From the NCBI RefSeq assembly GCF_002563855.1, contig NZ_PDJQ01000001.1, forward strand, positions 1,736,001 through 1,800,000: a DNA stretch of 64,000 bases. The letters run 5' to 3'. Under the pieces are notes generated by a model. It saw nothing but the letters and a program-made list of their open reading frames with translations, had not been told where the DNA came from and ran no database searches. This document shows positions 8,643 to 16,773 of this stretch, piece after piece. Position numbers and translations under genes: made by a program. This DNA comes from Tepidiforma thermophila. GTDB taxonomy: Bacteria > Chloroflexota > Dehalococcoidia > Tepidiformales > Tepidiformaceae. Positions within the stretch are counted from its first letter, which is position 1. The number at the start of each line of letters is the position of its first letter.

Positions 8643-9038
8643 GCCACCACCCCGGCTGGCCCGGCCTGAAGTCTCCTCCCGGTTTCCGCCGCGGCAGCGC
8701 TCGCGGGCGGCACCCGGCGGCACTCCAGTGTGCCCCTGAGCGGTGCCATCCGTCCGGGCCTGCCAGCGGGAGCTGCCGTTCGACCAGGCCAGTTGCCTGG
8801 ACCCGAAGCAGGGTGAACCGCCTCCTTGCCGGGTTGAGGCCTCCCCCGGGACAAGGGCTGCGTTGGAGCCGAACTCGGCAGCGCTTCGCCCTCCCACGCA
8901 ACTCGAGGCAGGCCCGCAGGTCGACTGCCGCGCCCCGGGTTGGGTTTCTGAGCAGGCGAGTCTGAAAACCGGTAAGCGGTGAACGAGTGGCCCGGCCAGC
9001 TCAACACAGCCACAGCATAACCGGCGCCCCGCAATTCG
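8643..9038. other. Long non-coding leader between modA and the Nudix regulator gene
   Basis: These 396 bases lie upstream of modA (minus strand) and downstream of the Nudix gene, which is also read on the minus strand. Read toward modA they contain a 6-bp hairpin CCAGGC/GCCTGG with loop AACTG, a 5-bp hairpin GGCAC/GTGCC, and GGAGGAGACTT close to the start codon. Frames through it have no domain. The length and structure suggest a regulatory leader, but I could not match it confidently to the Moco or any other riboswitch consensus. Confidence 0.4.
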
Positions 9039-9665
9039 CTAGAGAATCATCGGCTTGCGGCTGGTGAACTCATACAGCATCGCGGGGCGGTGCGCTCCCT
9101 GCTTCTCGAACCGCCCGGTGGGCCGCACGATGCCGAGCCCCACGACTCGTCGCCGGAAGTTCCGCTTGTCCAGCCGTTCGCCGAGGATCGCCTCGTACGT
9201 TTGCTGCATCCGAGTCAGCGTAAACCGCTCCGGGAGCAGGCTGTACACGACATTCGTGTACTCCAGCTTGTTGCGCAGCCGCTCTTCGGCATAGGCGATG
9301 ACCCGGTCGTTCTCGAAGGCGGTCGGCGGCGTCGGGTGGACCGGATGCCACGCCGGGCGCCATTCGCTCTCGCTGCGCAGCCGTGTCCGCCCGATGTCGA
9401 CCAGCGCGAAATACGAAACGACCACCTCTGCCTTCCCTTCGCCCAGGCGATCGAAGGTGTACAGCTGCTCCAGGAAGACATCCGAAACGCCCGTTTCGTC
9501 CTCCAGCTTCCGGCGGGCTGCCGCGTCGAGCGTCTCGCCGGGCAGGAGCAGGCCGCCGGGGAGCGCCCATTCTCCTTTGCACGGCTCCGCCGCCCGTTCG
9601 ATGAGCAGAACGTTGAGGCGGTCCTGTCGGACTGTGAAGATAACGACCACAACGGCGACGGCCAC
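9039..9665 (-). CDS. NrtR-like regulator: Nudix-fold domain plus winged helix
   Basis: The protein (208 aa from GTG at 9665) has an N-terminal Nudix domain and a C-terminal winged-helix domain (FTLTRMQQTYEAILG, then LDKRNFRRRVVGLGIV and RPAMLYEF), the layout of NrtR-family ADP-ribose-sensing repressors of NAD metabolism. The Nudix box GGLLLPGETLDAAARRK...EDETGV departs from consensus: the Glu after Arg is Lys and one of the paired Glu is Asp, so hydrolysis is probably lost and the domain likely senses a ligand. The start lies 6 nt after TACACT, a leaderless-type arrangement. No NAD gene is adjacent, so its target is unknown. Confidence 0.8.
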   Translation of the reverse strand: MAVAVVVVIFTVRQDRLNVLLIERAAEPCKGEWALPGGLLLPGETLDAAARRKLEDETGVSDVFLEQLYTFDRLGEGKAEVVVSYFALVDIGRTRLRSESEWRPAWHPVHPTPPTAFENDRVIAYAEERLRNKLEYTNVVYSLLPERFTLTRMQQTYEAILGERLDKRNFRRRVVGLGIVRPTGRFEKQGAHRPAMLYEFTSRKPMIL

Positions 9666-9710
9666 GGATGGAGTGTATCCCGGCCTGCGCAACGGTCTGC
9701 CCTGCTGCTG

Positions 9711-9740
9711 GTGACGGTACTCCCCGGCCGGCCATACAAT
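9711..9740 (+). promoter_or_regulatory. Candidate promoter for tRNA-Ser and miaB
   Basis: GTGACG (9711-9716) and TACAAT (9735-9740) are 18 nt apart and end 17 nt before the tRNA-Ser 5' end, as expected for a housekeeping promoter. Confidence 0.55.
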
Positions 9741-9757
9741 GAGGCTGAGGCGGCACT

Positions 9758-9847
9758 GGAGGGGTCGCATAGTGGTCTAGTGCGCCCGCCTGCTAAGCGG
9801 GTTCCGGGGTAACTCGGTCGAGGGTTCGAATCCCTCCCCCTCCGCCA
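9758..9847 (+). tRNA. tRNA-Ser (anticodon GCT)
   Basis: Acceptor stem GGAGGGG pairs with CCCCTCC, the anticodon stem CCCGC/GCGGG encloses loop CTGCTAA with anticodon GCT, a long class II variable arm follows, and CCA is encoded. It reads AGC/AGU serine codons. It ends only 17 nt before miaB, so both may share a transcript. Confidence 0.97.
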
Positions 9848-9864
9848 CGCTTCACCTGGTTCCC

Positions 9865-11157
9865 ATGACCCAACGCTTCTATCTCTGGACGGTCGGTTGT
9901 CAGATGAACAAGGCGGACAGCGAAAAGCTGGCCGCCGGCTTCCTGCGCCTCGGGCTCAGGCAGGTCGACCGCATGGAACGGGCCGACATCATTGTCCTGA
10001 ACACCTGCAGCGTCCGCCAGCACGCCGAAGACCGCGCCTACTCCAAGCTCGGCCGCATCCGGCAATTGAAGGCGGAGCGGCCCGGCATCAAGGTCGCTGT
10101 CATGGGCTGCATGGTCGGACTCAAGACCGACGAACTCGAAAAACGGTTCCCGCAGGTCGATGTCTTCGCCCGGCCCCAGCAGTTCGACCCGATTATGGCG
10201 CTCGTCGAAGAACCCGCCGAGGACCTCGGCGGAGAGTTCTGGCCGCGCACCTACGCCGTGCCCGAGGGGCCAACGGCGTACGTTCCCGTGGTGCACGGCT
10301 GCAACAAGTTCTGCACGTACTGCATCGTCCCGTACCGGCGCGGCCGGGAACGGAGCCGGCCGATCGATGAGATCGTGCGCGAGGTGGCCTACCTCACGGC
10401 CCACGGTGTACGCGAAGTCACCCTGCTGGGGCAAACTGTCGAGGCGTACGGACACGACCTGCCCGACCAGCCGGACCTCGGCGACCTCATGCGGGAACTG
10501 TCGAAGCTCGAACGGCTCGACCGCATTCGATTCCTCACGTCCTACCCGAAGGATATGACCCGGCCGATCCTCGAGGCGGTCGCAGAGCTGCCGAAGGTCA
10601 TGGAGTGCTTCTCGCTCCCGGTCCAGGCGGGCAGCAACGCGGTCCTCGAATCGATGCGCCGCGGGTACACGCGGGAGGAGTACCTCGAGAAGATTCGCGA
10701 GGTGCGCGAGCTGATGCCTGGCGCCGGTATCACCACCGACGTCATCGTCGGCTACCCCGGCGAAACCGAAGCCGATTTCGAGCAGACGCTTTCGCTTCTC
10801 GAAGAGGTGCGGTTCGACAAAGTGCATGTGGCGGCCTACTCCCCGCGGCCAGGAACGATCGCGTGGCGCAAGCTCCCTGATGATGTGCCCGCCGATGTCA
10901 AGTCGGAGCGCCTGCACCGCGTCGAAGCACTCGAAGCCCGCATCTCGGAGGAGCTGAACCGCGCGTACGTCGGCACGGAACAGGAGATCCTTGTCGAGGG
11001 CATCCGGAACGGGCAGCCGTTCGGCCGGACCCGGACGGGCAAGCTGACGCATCTCGACGCACCGGCCCGCATCGGCGAGCTCGTCAGGGTGCGGATAGAC
11101 CATGCCGGGCCGTTCTCGCTGCGTGGCACACCGGTCGACGCCCTCGCCCTCGTCTGA
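9865..11157 (+). CDS. miaB: tRNA-2-methylthio-N6-dimethylallyladenosine synthase
   Basis: The 430-aa radical SAM methylthiotransferase adds a methylthio group to i6A37 of tRNAs reading UNN codons. The UPF0004 domain carries the auxiliary cluster cysteines C12, C48 and C82. The radical SAM motif GCNKFCTYC holds C146, C150 and C153, and a C-terminal TRAM domain for tRNA binding starts near residue 365. The length is normal for MiaB. No Shine-Dalgarno is evident; the start is close behind the tRNA. Paralogues RimO and MtaB are less likely given the VGCQMNKADSE N-terminus. Confidence 0.93.
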   Translation: MTQRFYLWTVGCQMNKADSEKLAAGFLRLGLRQVDRMERADIIVLNTCSVRQHAEDRAYSKLGRIRQLKAERPGIKVAVMGCMVGLKTDELEKRFPQVDVFARPQQFDPIMALVEEPAEDLGGEFWPRTYAVPEGPTAYVPVVHGCNKFCTYCIVPYRRGRERSRPIDEIVREVAYLTAHGVREVTLLGQTVEAYGHDLPDQPDLGDLMRELSKLERLDRIRFLTSYPKDMTRPILEAVAELPKVMECFSLPVQAGSNAVLESMRRGYTREEYLEKIREVRELMPGAGITTDVIVGYPGETEADFEQTLSLLEEVRFDKVHVAAYSPRPGTIAWRKLPDDVPADVKSERLHRVEALEARISEELNRAYVGTEQEILVEGIRNGQPFGRTRTGKLTHLDAPARIGELVRVRIDHAGPFSLRGTPVDALALV

Positions 11158-11318
11158 GGATCGCAAGCCAAATATTCCGAGAAGCGGTGGCAAACTCAGG
11201 GCACTCTGGAGCCTTGGGAGGTTCCCCGGCAACGCAGGCAGGGCCGTGGCCGTCGCACAGCAGATGGCTGTATCCCGGCTCTGTCTACCCGGTTGGGAAG
11301 TGTTCGATTCGGGGAAAC

Positions 11319-11392
11319 TGGAGCGGGCGGCGGGAATCGAACCCGCACCTCAACCTTGGAAGGGTCGCGCGCTGCCACTACGCCACGCCCGC
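11319..11392 (-). tRNA. tRNA-Gly (anticodon TCC)
   Basis: On the minus strand the acceptor stem GCGGGCG pairs with CGCCCGC, the anticodon loop CTTCCAA carries TCC, the T arm contains GGTTCGATTCC, and CCA is encoded. It decodes GGA and GGG. Confidence 0.97.
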
Positions 11393-11482
11393 ATCGGCCC
11401 GATGTGCTCGGGTCGCTCGGTATGATGCTACCAGACCTGCGCCCTGGGCACGCGTCCCGCACCGATCGTACGATTCAACGCC

Positions 11483-12577
11483 GTGCGCGTCCTGATCCTT
11501 GAGCCGTACCCGGGATGGCGGTGGGTCAGCATTCACCGCTTCGCGGAGACCACGGCGACAATCCTCAGAGACTTCGGCGTGGACGTGACCCGGGCCAGGG
11601 CGCCGTGGTGGGGGTGGTATGTTTTGCGCCATCCGTCCGCCGCGGGATGGCGGAGAGCGTCGGCTGTTCGGGCAGCCATGGCCGGCGGCATCGACAGCGT
11701 CCTCATCGCCGACGTGGCGCTGGCGCACCATGCGCCGCTCTTCCGCCGCACCCGCGTGGTGGTGGCAGTGCACGGGCTCCTCGCTCTTGACCCCGAGCGG
11801 TACTGGGCTGGCCGGCTCGAGCGGGTGACGAAACCACTCGCCCTGAAGGTGCCGTTTTCCCGGCTGCGGGCCGCCGATGCCCTGCTGGCGGTCTCCGGCT
11901 CCGTCGCCCGGGATGTCCGGGACCGACTCTCTGTACCCCCGGCCCGGACCCGCATTGTGCCGAACGCTCTGCCAGGAGGTCTCATACGAATGCCTCGGGA
12001 GGTGGCTGAGGAGACCCTGGCTCGCAATGGGCATCCGCTCCCGGGCGGTGCCCGTGTGCTCTCAGTGGGACACACCGTCGGCTACAAGAATCTTCCGCTG
12101 CTGATCGACGCAATGTCCGAGCCCCGGATGCGCGGCGCCGTCCTCGTGCGGGTTGGCGAGCGGTTCAACCGTCAGCTCAGACAAAAAGCCCGAGCGCTCA
12201 TTGCTGAAGGCCGCCTGGTTGAGCTGGGTCCCCTCTCGGGTGAGTGCCTGTCGGCCGCCTACTCCGCGTGCGACGTCCTGGCCCAGCCGAGCGTGGCGGA
12301 AGGCTTCGGCTATCCCGTCATTGAAGCTCAAGCCTGTGGCCTGCCGGTGGTGTGCAGCGATGGTGGGGCGCTCCCCGAAATCGCAGGAGATGGTGCCATC
12401 GTCATCTCTCTTGCTTCCGCCGACCCGGCGGCAGAATTTGCCCGGGCGCTGGCGCGAGTACTGGGTGAGTCCGGATTGGCGGAACGGCTGCGGCTCGCGG
12501 GCTGCCGCAACGTCGAGCGATTCGCCCCGTCGTCGGTCGGTCCACAGCTCATCGAGGCTCTCTCCCCCGTGGCGTAA
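11483..12577 (+). CDS. GT4-type glycosyltransferase
   Basis: This 364-aa cytosolic protein has a GT-B fold. The C-terminal half carries the family 4 signatures: RVLSVGHTVGYKNLPLLIDA, ACDVLAQPSVAEGFGYPVIEAQACG with the EGFGYPVIEA nucleotide-sugar motif, and GLPVVCSDGGALPEI. It should transfer a sugar from an activated donor, probably onto a surface polysaccharide or glycolipid. The GTG start is 8 nt after TACGAT (11469-11474). A flippase gene follows after 25 nt and two further sugar-transfer genes face it. Confidence 0.87.
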   Translation: MRVLILEPYPGWRWVSIHRFAETTATILRDFGVDVTRARAPWWGWYVLRHPSAAGWRRASAVRAAMAGGIDSVLIADVALAHHAPLFRRTRVVVAVHGLLALDPERYWAGRLERVTKPLALKVPFSRLRAADALLAVSGSVARDVRDRLSVPPARTRIVPNALPGGLIRMPREVAEETLARNGHPLPGGARVLSVGHTVGYKNLPLLIDAMSEPRMRGAVLVRVGERFNRQLRQKARALIAEGRLVELGPLSGECLSAAYSACDVLAQPSVAEGFGYPVIEAQACGLPVVCSDGGALPEIAGDGAIVISLASADPAAEFARALARVLGESGLAERLRLAGCRNVERFAPSSVGPQLIEALSPVA

Positions 12578-12602
12578 GGCCGGCCGGCGCTACCATGCCG
12601 GC

Positions 12603-13910
12603 GTGGGCATCGCCGCCGGCAGCCTGGTCGCGCTCATCTTTCGCTTCGGGTCCACCTTTCTCTGGGCGGTCATCGGGGTCCTGACGGCCCGCACGCTTAC
12701 GGTCGAGGACCGCGGCGCCTATGCCTCGGCCGTCGTCTTCACCTCGGCTGTCGGCGGAATTACAAGCCTCGGCGCGGCCACGGGCTATTTCGTCGCCAAC
12801 CGGAAGCGCGACCCGGCCGAGGTCGCGGGCAACGCGCTCCTGCTGGCCCTGCTGGCTTCGGCCGTCTCTGCGCTATGCGGCGTGGCCGTGTGGCTGCTCG
12901 TGCCGGGGGAAATCGGGCGGCTCGCGCTGCTCGCCGGGCTGCTCCTGCCGCCGAACATCGTCCGCAATAGCCTGAACGGCGTCGTCCTCGGGGAGGGGCG
13001 ACTCCTGCGGTTCAACCTCCTGGCGAACCTGCCAGTGGCTGCCGGGTTTGTCCTGCTCACGCTGGTGCTCCTTGTGTGGTCAAACCGCACCGCCGAGGCC
13101 GCGCTCGCAGCATGGACACTGGCCCAGTACGTTGGGCTGGCTCCGTTTGTGCTCCAGGGCAGGGACTGGCTGACCTGGCCGCTGCACCGTCGTCCGCGGC
13201 GCGACCTCATCGTTGGCATGCTGCGATTTACGGCAGTGAGCGGTCTCGCGGGGGTAGTGGGCCTGCTCAACTACCGTATCGACCTGCTCCTCGTTGTCTC
13301 ACTCGATAGCCGCGAAGCGGCCGGTATCTACGCCTCCGCCATCGCCGGCGCTGAGGCGCTTTGGCTGTTCTCTTCGTCGATCGCGATGGCCTCATTTGCG
13401 CGGGTGGGGGCGGAATCCCGCGAGGAGGCAGCACGGATTACCGCGGCCGGGGTGCGTCACACGGGCCTCATCGTGACAGCCGGGGCGGCCGCGCTCGCGC
13501 TGGTGGCGCCCTGGGCCGTGGTGTTCCTCTTTGGGCCCGACTACCGAGCAGCTGCGCTCCCGCTGCGCATCCTGTGCATCGGCACGCTGCTTTACGCTCC
13601 CCAGTCGCTGCTGAACAACTACTTCGCCAACCAGCTCGGACGCCCGGGCATTGCCCTTTTGCTCGGACTCATTGCGCTCGCCATCAGCGTCGGGGCTGGC
13701 CTGATCCTCATCCCCGCATATGGATTCGTCGGGGCCGCGTGGGCGACAACACTGAGCTACCTCGTCTCCGGCTTCGCAGCAATCGGTCTCTTCATTTGGC
13801 TGGCGCCGGTCCGCTGGTCCGACCTCTGGCGGCTGCGGCGCGACGACCTTGCCCGGTATCCCCGGCTCGCGCGTGACCTTGCCATTCGCGCCCGGCGCGT
13901 CGGCAGTTAG
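12603..13910 (+). CDS. Polysaccharide flippase (Wzx/MOP superfamily)
   Basis: The 435-aa protein has about twelve hydrophobic segments and the general pattern of O-antigen or capsule flippases (early conserved TARTLTVEDRGAYASAVVF; late VAPWAVVFLFGPDYRAAALPLRIL). It should move a lipid-linked oligosaccharide across the membrane. GTG at 12603 is used because it follows TACCAT by exactly 6 nt and begins the first membrane helix; the frame extends upstream into the glycosyltransferase gene. Its stop overlaps the convergent gene's stop, sharing bases in TTAG. Confidence 0.85.
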   Translation: MGIAAGSLVALIFRFGSTFLWAVIGVLTARTLTVEDRGAYASAVVFTSAVGGITSLGAATGYFVANRKRDPAEVAGNALLLALLASAVSALCGVAVWLLVPGEIGRLALLAGLLLPPNIVRNSLNGVVLGEGRLLRFNLLANLPVAAGFVLLTLVLLVWSNRTAEAALAAWTLAQYVGLAPFVLQGRDWLTWPLHRRPRRDLIVGMLRFTAVSGLAGVVGLLNYRIDLLLVVSLDSREAAGIYASAIAGAEALWLFSSSIAMASFARVGAESREEAARITAAGVRHTGLIVTAGAAALALVAPWAVVFLFGPDYRAAALPLRILCIGTLLYAPQSLLNNYFANQLGRPGIALLLGLIALAISVGAGLILIPAYGFVGAAWATTLSYLVSGFAAIGLFIWLAPVRWSDLWRLRRDDLARYPRLARDLAIRARRVGS

Positions 13911-15445
13911 CGGCTGGATGCCCGGGCGGCCCGCCGGCGGGCGGTGCGGTCGGTTCGCTTGCGCGGGCTGAAGCGGGGTCCCGGCCTCGTACGGGCGTCC
14001 GAAGCTTGCGTCGTGCCCCCGCCCAGGCGTGTGCCGAGCCAGGTTGCGACGATCGTCAGGGTCCAGGCCAGCACGACCGACCAGCGGACCGGCTCCGGAA
14101 CGTTCCACGCCCGGTTGATGGAGATCTGCCAGTTCAGCGCCAGGATGGGGAGGAAGGCGGCTGCGCTCCAGCTCGCGGCCCACCAGAGCTGCCAGCGGCT
14201 CGCGCCGATCGCCGCGAACGGCAGAAACCAGACCAGGTACCACGGCAGATACCCCGGCGACGCAGCGAAGAGGAACAGTCCCACGACAAGCGCGACCGCG
14301 CAGGCAAGGTCCCGGCCCGTCTGCAGGGGGTGTACCGCTGCTACGGCAGCAAGGATGGCCAGGGCGATGACGTAGCCGAACAAGACCAGGCGGTCGTTCC
14401 CGAGCTCCCCGAGTGAGAACAACCCCGAGACCACGCCCCACGGATTCGTCGGGGCCACCGCAGTGGCCGGACCGAGTGTCCCATTGCGCACTGGTGCAAA
14501 ATCAAATGCGTAGGCCGCCAGCAGCAGCAGCCCCAGCCCGGCGGCGGCCGCGACGACCGCCTTCCGCCAGCGGGGAAACCAGTACGCCGCGAGCAGCGGA
14601 GCGACCAGCAGCAGGGCGTATTTGCAGAGCACCGATGCGATGCCGGCAGCAACTGCTCCGGCCCGGTGGCGCCAGCCGGGTTCGATCGCAAGGCCGAGTG
14701 CCACGACGCCGAAGAATGCCATCAGCGTGTCGTTATGGCCGTCGCCAGGGTATTGCCAGAGCATCATCGGGTTGAGCCCGATGAACCCGGCGGTGAAAGC
14801 GGCGTTCCCTCCCAGCCGTCGTGCAACCATGGCCGCGGTGATGGCCGTCGCCAGGAGAAACACGCCGGCGACGACCTTTTGGCCGAGGAGATTGGCCCGG
14901 AATCCATCGCCGACGAACGGGAGCGGCGCACCTCCGATGACGTACGCGAGCGGGCCGTAGCCGCTTGGGCTGTCGCGGTAGACCCGCACTTCGTTCGCGA
15001 CCGGGTCATCGACCTTCGAAGGGGTGCCGCCGAAGTCGGCCGGCCACTTGCCGTGCAGCCAGAACGTCCGCACGTCCGCAGCGAGGTGCACGGCGTCCGG
15101 GGAGGTGAGCGGCATCGCCGGGAGCATCGCCGCGCTGCACAGGACGATCCCGCCGATGGTGGCCGGGAGCGCATAGCGGAACCCCTGCGCCAGCGCCCAG
15201 AGCGCCGCGGCGTACCCGACGAACATCAGGACGATCAGCACGAACGTGTCGATCAGGTCCGGGATGCCGCCGCGCAGGACCCGCGAGATACCGGCCCGCG
15301 CCACGACGTCGATGTCGTTTGCCAGGCTCACCCGCGTCGCGATACCGAAAAACAGCACAGTCGCCAGCAGCAGAACGCCCCCGGCGAACACGCCGGCTGT
15401 CCAGCTGAGCCCCAGCAGGTTATCGTCCGGGCGCGCGTTGGCCAT
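13907..15445 (-). CDS. Polytopic membrane GT-C-type glycosyltransferase (GT87/mannosyltransferase-like)
   Basis: The 512-aa protein is dominated by about eleven to thirteen membrane helices. A long extracytoplasmic loop after the third or fourth helix contains ADVRTFWLHGKWPAD and a PSGYGPLAYVIGG segment, typical of GT-C enzymes that use polyprenyl-phosphate sugars. It probably adds a sugar to a surface glycan outside the membrane; the exact family (GT87, GT39 or relative) is uncertain. A basic Arg-rich tail ends the protein. Its start overlaps the upstream GT2 gene by 26 nt, so the pair forms an operon. Confidence 0.78.
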   Translation of the reverse strand: MANARPDDNLLGLSWTAGVFAGGVLLLATVLFFGIATRVSLANDIDVVARAGISRVLRGGIPDLIDTFVLIVLMFVGYAAALWALAQGFRYALPATIGGIVLCSAAMLPAMPLTSPDAVHLAADVRTFWLHGKWPADFGGTPSKVDDPVANEVRVYRDSPSGYGPLAYVIGGAPLPFVGDGFRANLLGQKVVAGVFLLATAITAAMVARRLGGNAAFTAGFIGLNPMMLWQYPGDGHNDTLMAFFGVVALGLAIEPGWRHRAGAVAAGIASVLCKYALLLVAPLLAAYWFPRWRKAVVAAAAGLGLLLLAAYAFDFAPVRNGTLGPATAVAPTNPWGVVSGLFSLGELGNDRLVLFGYVIALAILAAVAAVHPLQTGRDLACAVALVVGLFLFAASPGYLPWYLVWFLPFAAIGASRWQLWWAASWSAAAFLPILALNWQISINRAWNVPEPVRWSVVLAWTLTIVATWLGTRLGGGTTQASDARTRPGPRFSPRKRTDRTARRRAARASSR

Positions 15446-16655
15446 CGGAAACCTCCGCCGGGGTCCGCCGGGTTGGATCCCACGCCTGCACCCGGGCGGT
15501 TGCCAGGGCCCAGATGCCGATGGGGAACCAGAGCAGGCTGAGCACGCCGTGCCGCAACGCGAGTTCGACGCCGCGGCGGTTTAGTGTGAGCAGGCGCTCC
15601 CGGACGGCGATGATGCCGGGCACCAGCCATTCCGCAGCCGTTACCGGGAGGGCGATGGCCATCGGCAGTGCGCCTGCCCGGCGCGTAAGCGCATGGAGAG
15701 CCACCATGCTTGCGCCGAGCCGGGTGAGCATCCGGGTCGGGACGAGCAGGTAGGCCGCCAGGTCGAGCGCGCGCAGGTCGCCCCGCGCCGCGCGCAGGGC
15801 AAGGGCCGGCCAGTACCGCGCAACCACGAGGAGGTGGCCGCGAACCCACCGCAGCCGTTGCCGGACGGAGGTACGGAGGTCGCGTGCCTCTCCGACGGCG
15901 ACGCGGGCATCGGAGACATACGTGACGGGAACGCCGCGCAGCGCCAGCCGGGCCGTCAGCTCGAGGTCCTCAGTCAGGGTCGTCACCTTCGGAAGCTCTT
16001 CCCGCAGGAGCTCGGGCCGGATGAACCAACCGCAGCCGCTGATTGTGGTTCCGAGGCCAAGGGCCTCACGCGGCTGCCACCAGAAGAGGTTGCGGGCTTT
16101 GCGGCCGAACCCGTACCCCTCCGCCGTCCACTCCGGGTCGCCGATGGGAACGGTTTCGACCTGGAGGCAATCGGTCCCGGGCCCGCGCCCGGCGATCGCG
16201 CGCAGGAGGCCCGGTTCAGCCCGCGCATCCGCGTCGAAGATGCCGATGAAGTCGTAGCCGTCACCGATACGCTCCAGCGCGGCCCGGATGGCCAGCGCCT
16301 TCCCGGGGACCGCCGAGTGCACGTCAATCACCTCCGCGCCACTGGCCCGCGCGATCTCAGCCGTCCGATCGGTGCAATTGTGCGCCGCAACAAAGACGTC
16401 GCGCAGTTCGGAGGGATACTCCTGTCCGAGCAGGTCCCCCACGACGCGTCCTACGACGCGTTCCTCGTCGCGGGCGCACACGACCAGGGCGAAACGCGGA
16501 CGCCAGCCGGGCGGCGGCTCGGCCGGCGCCGCTGCCGTTTTCCGCTTCAGGTACCCGGCCAGGGTCACAGCCGACTGGTATGCCGATACCGCGAGGGCCA
16601 GGGATTCGGCCGTCCTCCACGCGACGGTTGCCAGCGTACGCAGCCTGCCCACCAC
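15420..16655 (-). CDS. Family 2 glycosyltransferase, processive-type, membrane-bound
   Basis: The 411-aa protein has a cytosolic GT-A domain (residues about 50-290) flanked by hydrophobic segments. Visible motifs are ALVVCARDEE, the metal-binding FDADA, SGCGWFIRPELL, the acceptor-site TEDLEL and QRLRWVRG (the QxxRW motif). Together these mark a cellulose- or hyaluronan-synthase-like GT2 that may polymerise or initiate a polysaccharide. A CATAAT hexamer lies 5 nt before the chosen GTG. It overlaps the downstream membrane transferase gene and faces the GT4 and flippase genes. Confidence 0.87.
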   Translation of the reverse strand: MVGRLRTLATVAWRTAESLALAVSAYQSAVTLAGYLKRKTAAAPAEPPPGWRPRFALVVCARDEERVVGRVVGDLLGQEYPSELRDVFVAAHNCTDRTAEIARASGAEVIDVHSAVPGKALAIRAALERIGDGYDFIGIFDADARAEPGLLRAIAGRGPGTDCLQVETVPIGDPEWTAEGYGFGRKARNLFWWQPREALGLGTTISGCGWFIRPELLREELPKVTTLTEDLELTARLALRGVPVTYVSDARVAVGEARDLRTSVRQRLRWVRGHLLVVARYWPALALRAARGDLRALDLAAYLLVPTRMLTRLGASMVALHALTRRAGALPMAIALPVTAAEWLVPGIIAVRERLLTLNRRGVELALRHGVLSLLWFPIGIWALATARVQAWDPTRRTPAEVSDGQRAPGR

Positions 16656-16723
16656 CCGCCATTATGCGTATTCGTCCAGTCCCGTCGACCGTCAGCACAG
16701 TGTGCCGCCCAATGAGCACGGCC

Positions 16724-16743
16724 CCGGGGAAGCCTTTCCCCGG
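16724..16743 (-). terminator. Hairpin between the GT2 and acyl-CoA dehydrogenase genes
   Basis: CCGGGGAA and TTCCCCGG form an 8-bp stem with a 4-nt loop just after the end of the minus-strand acyl-CoA dehydrogenase gene. No T-run follows, so its activity as an intrinsic terminator is uncertain. Confidence 0.45.
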
Positions 16744-16773
16744 CGCCGTGGGATGGCTCGAACAGCGCCGAAA

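Noticed and set aside
9793-11232. Long antisense frame over miaB
   Set aside because: miaB is unambiguous by motifs; the antisense product has no family features.
11160-11240. Possible c-di-GMP-I riboswitch, from GGTGGCAAACTCAGG and GGAGCC
   Set aside because: The conserved GACGCAAAGC core and receptor pairing are missing, and a minus-strand tRNA lies between it and the next plus-strand gene.
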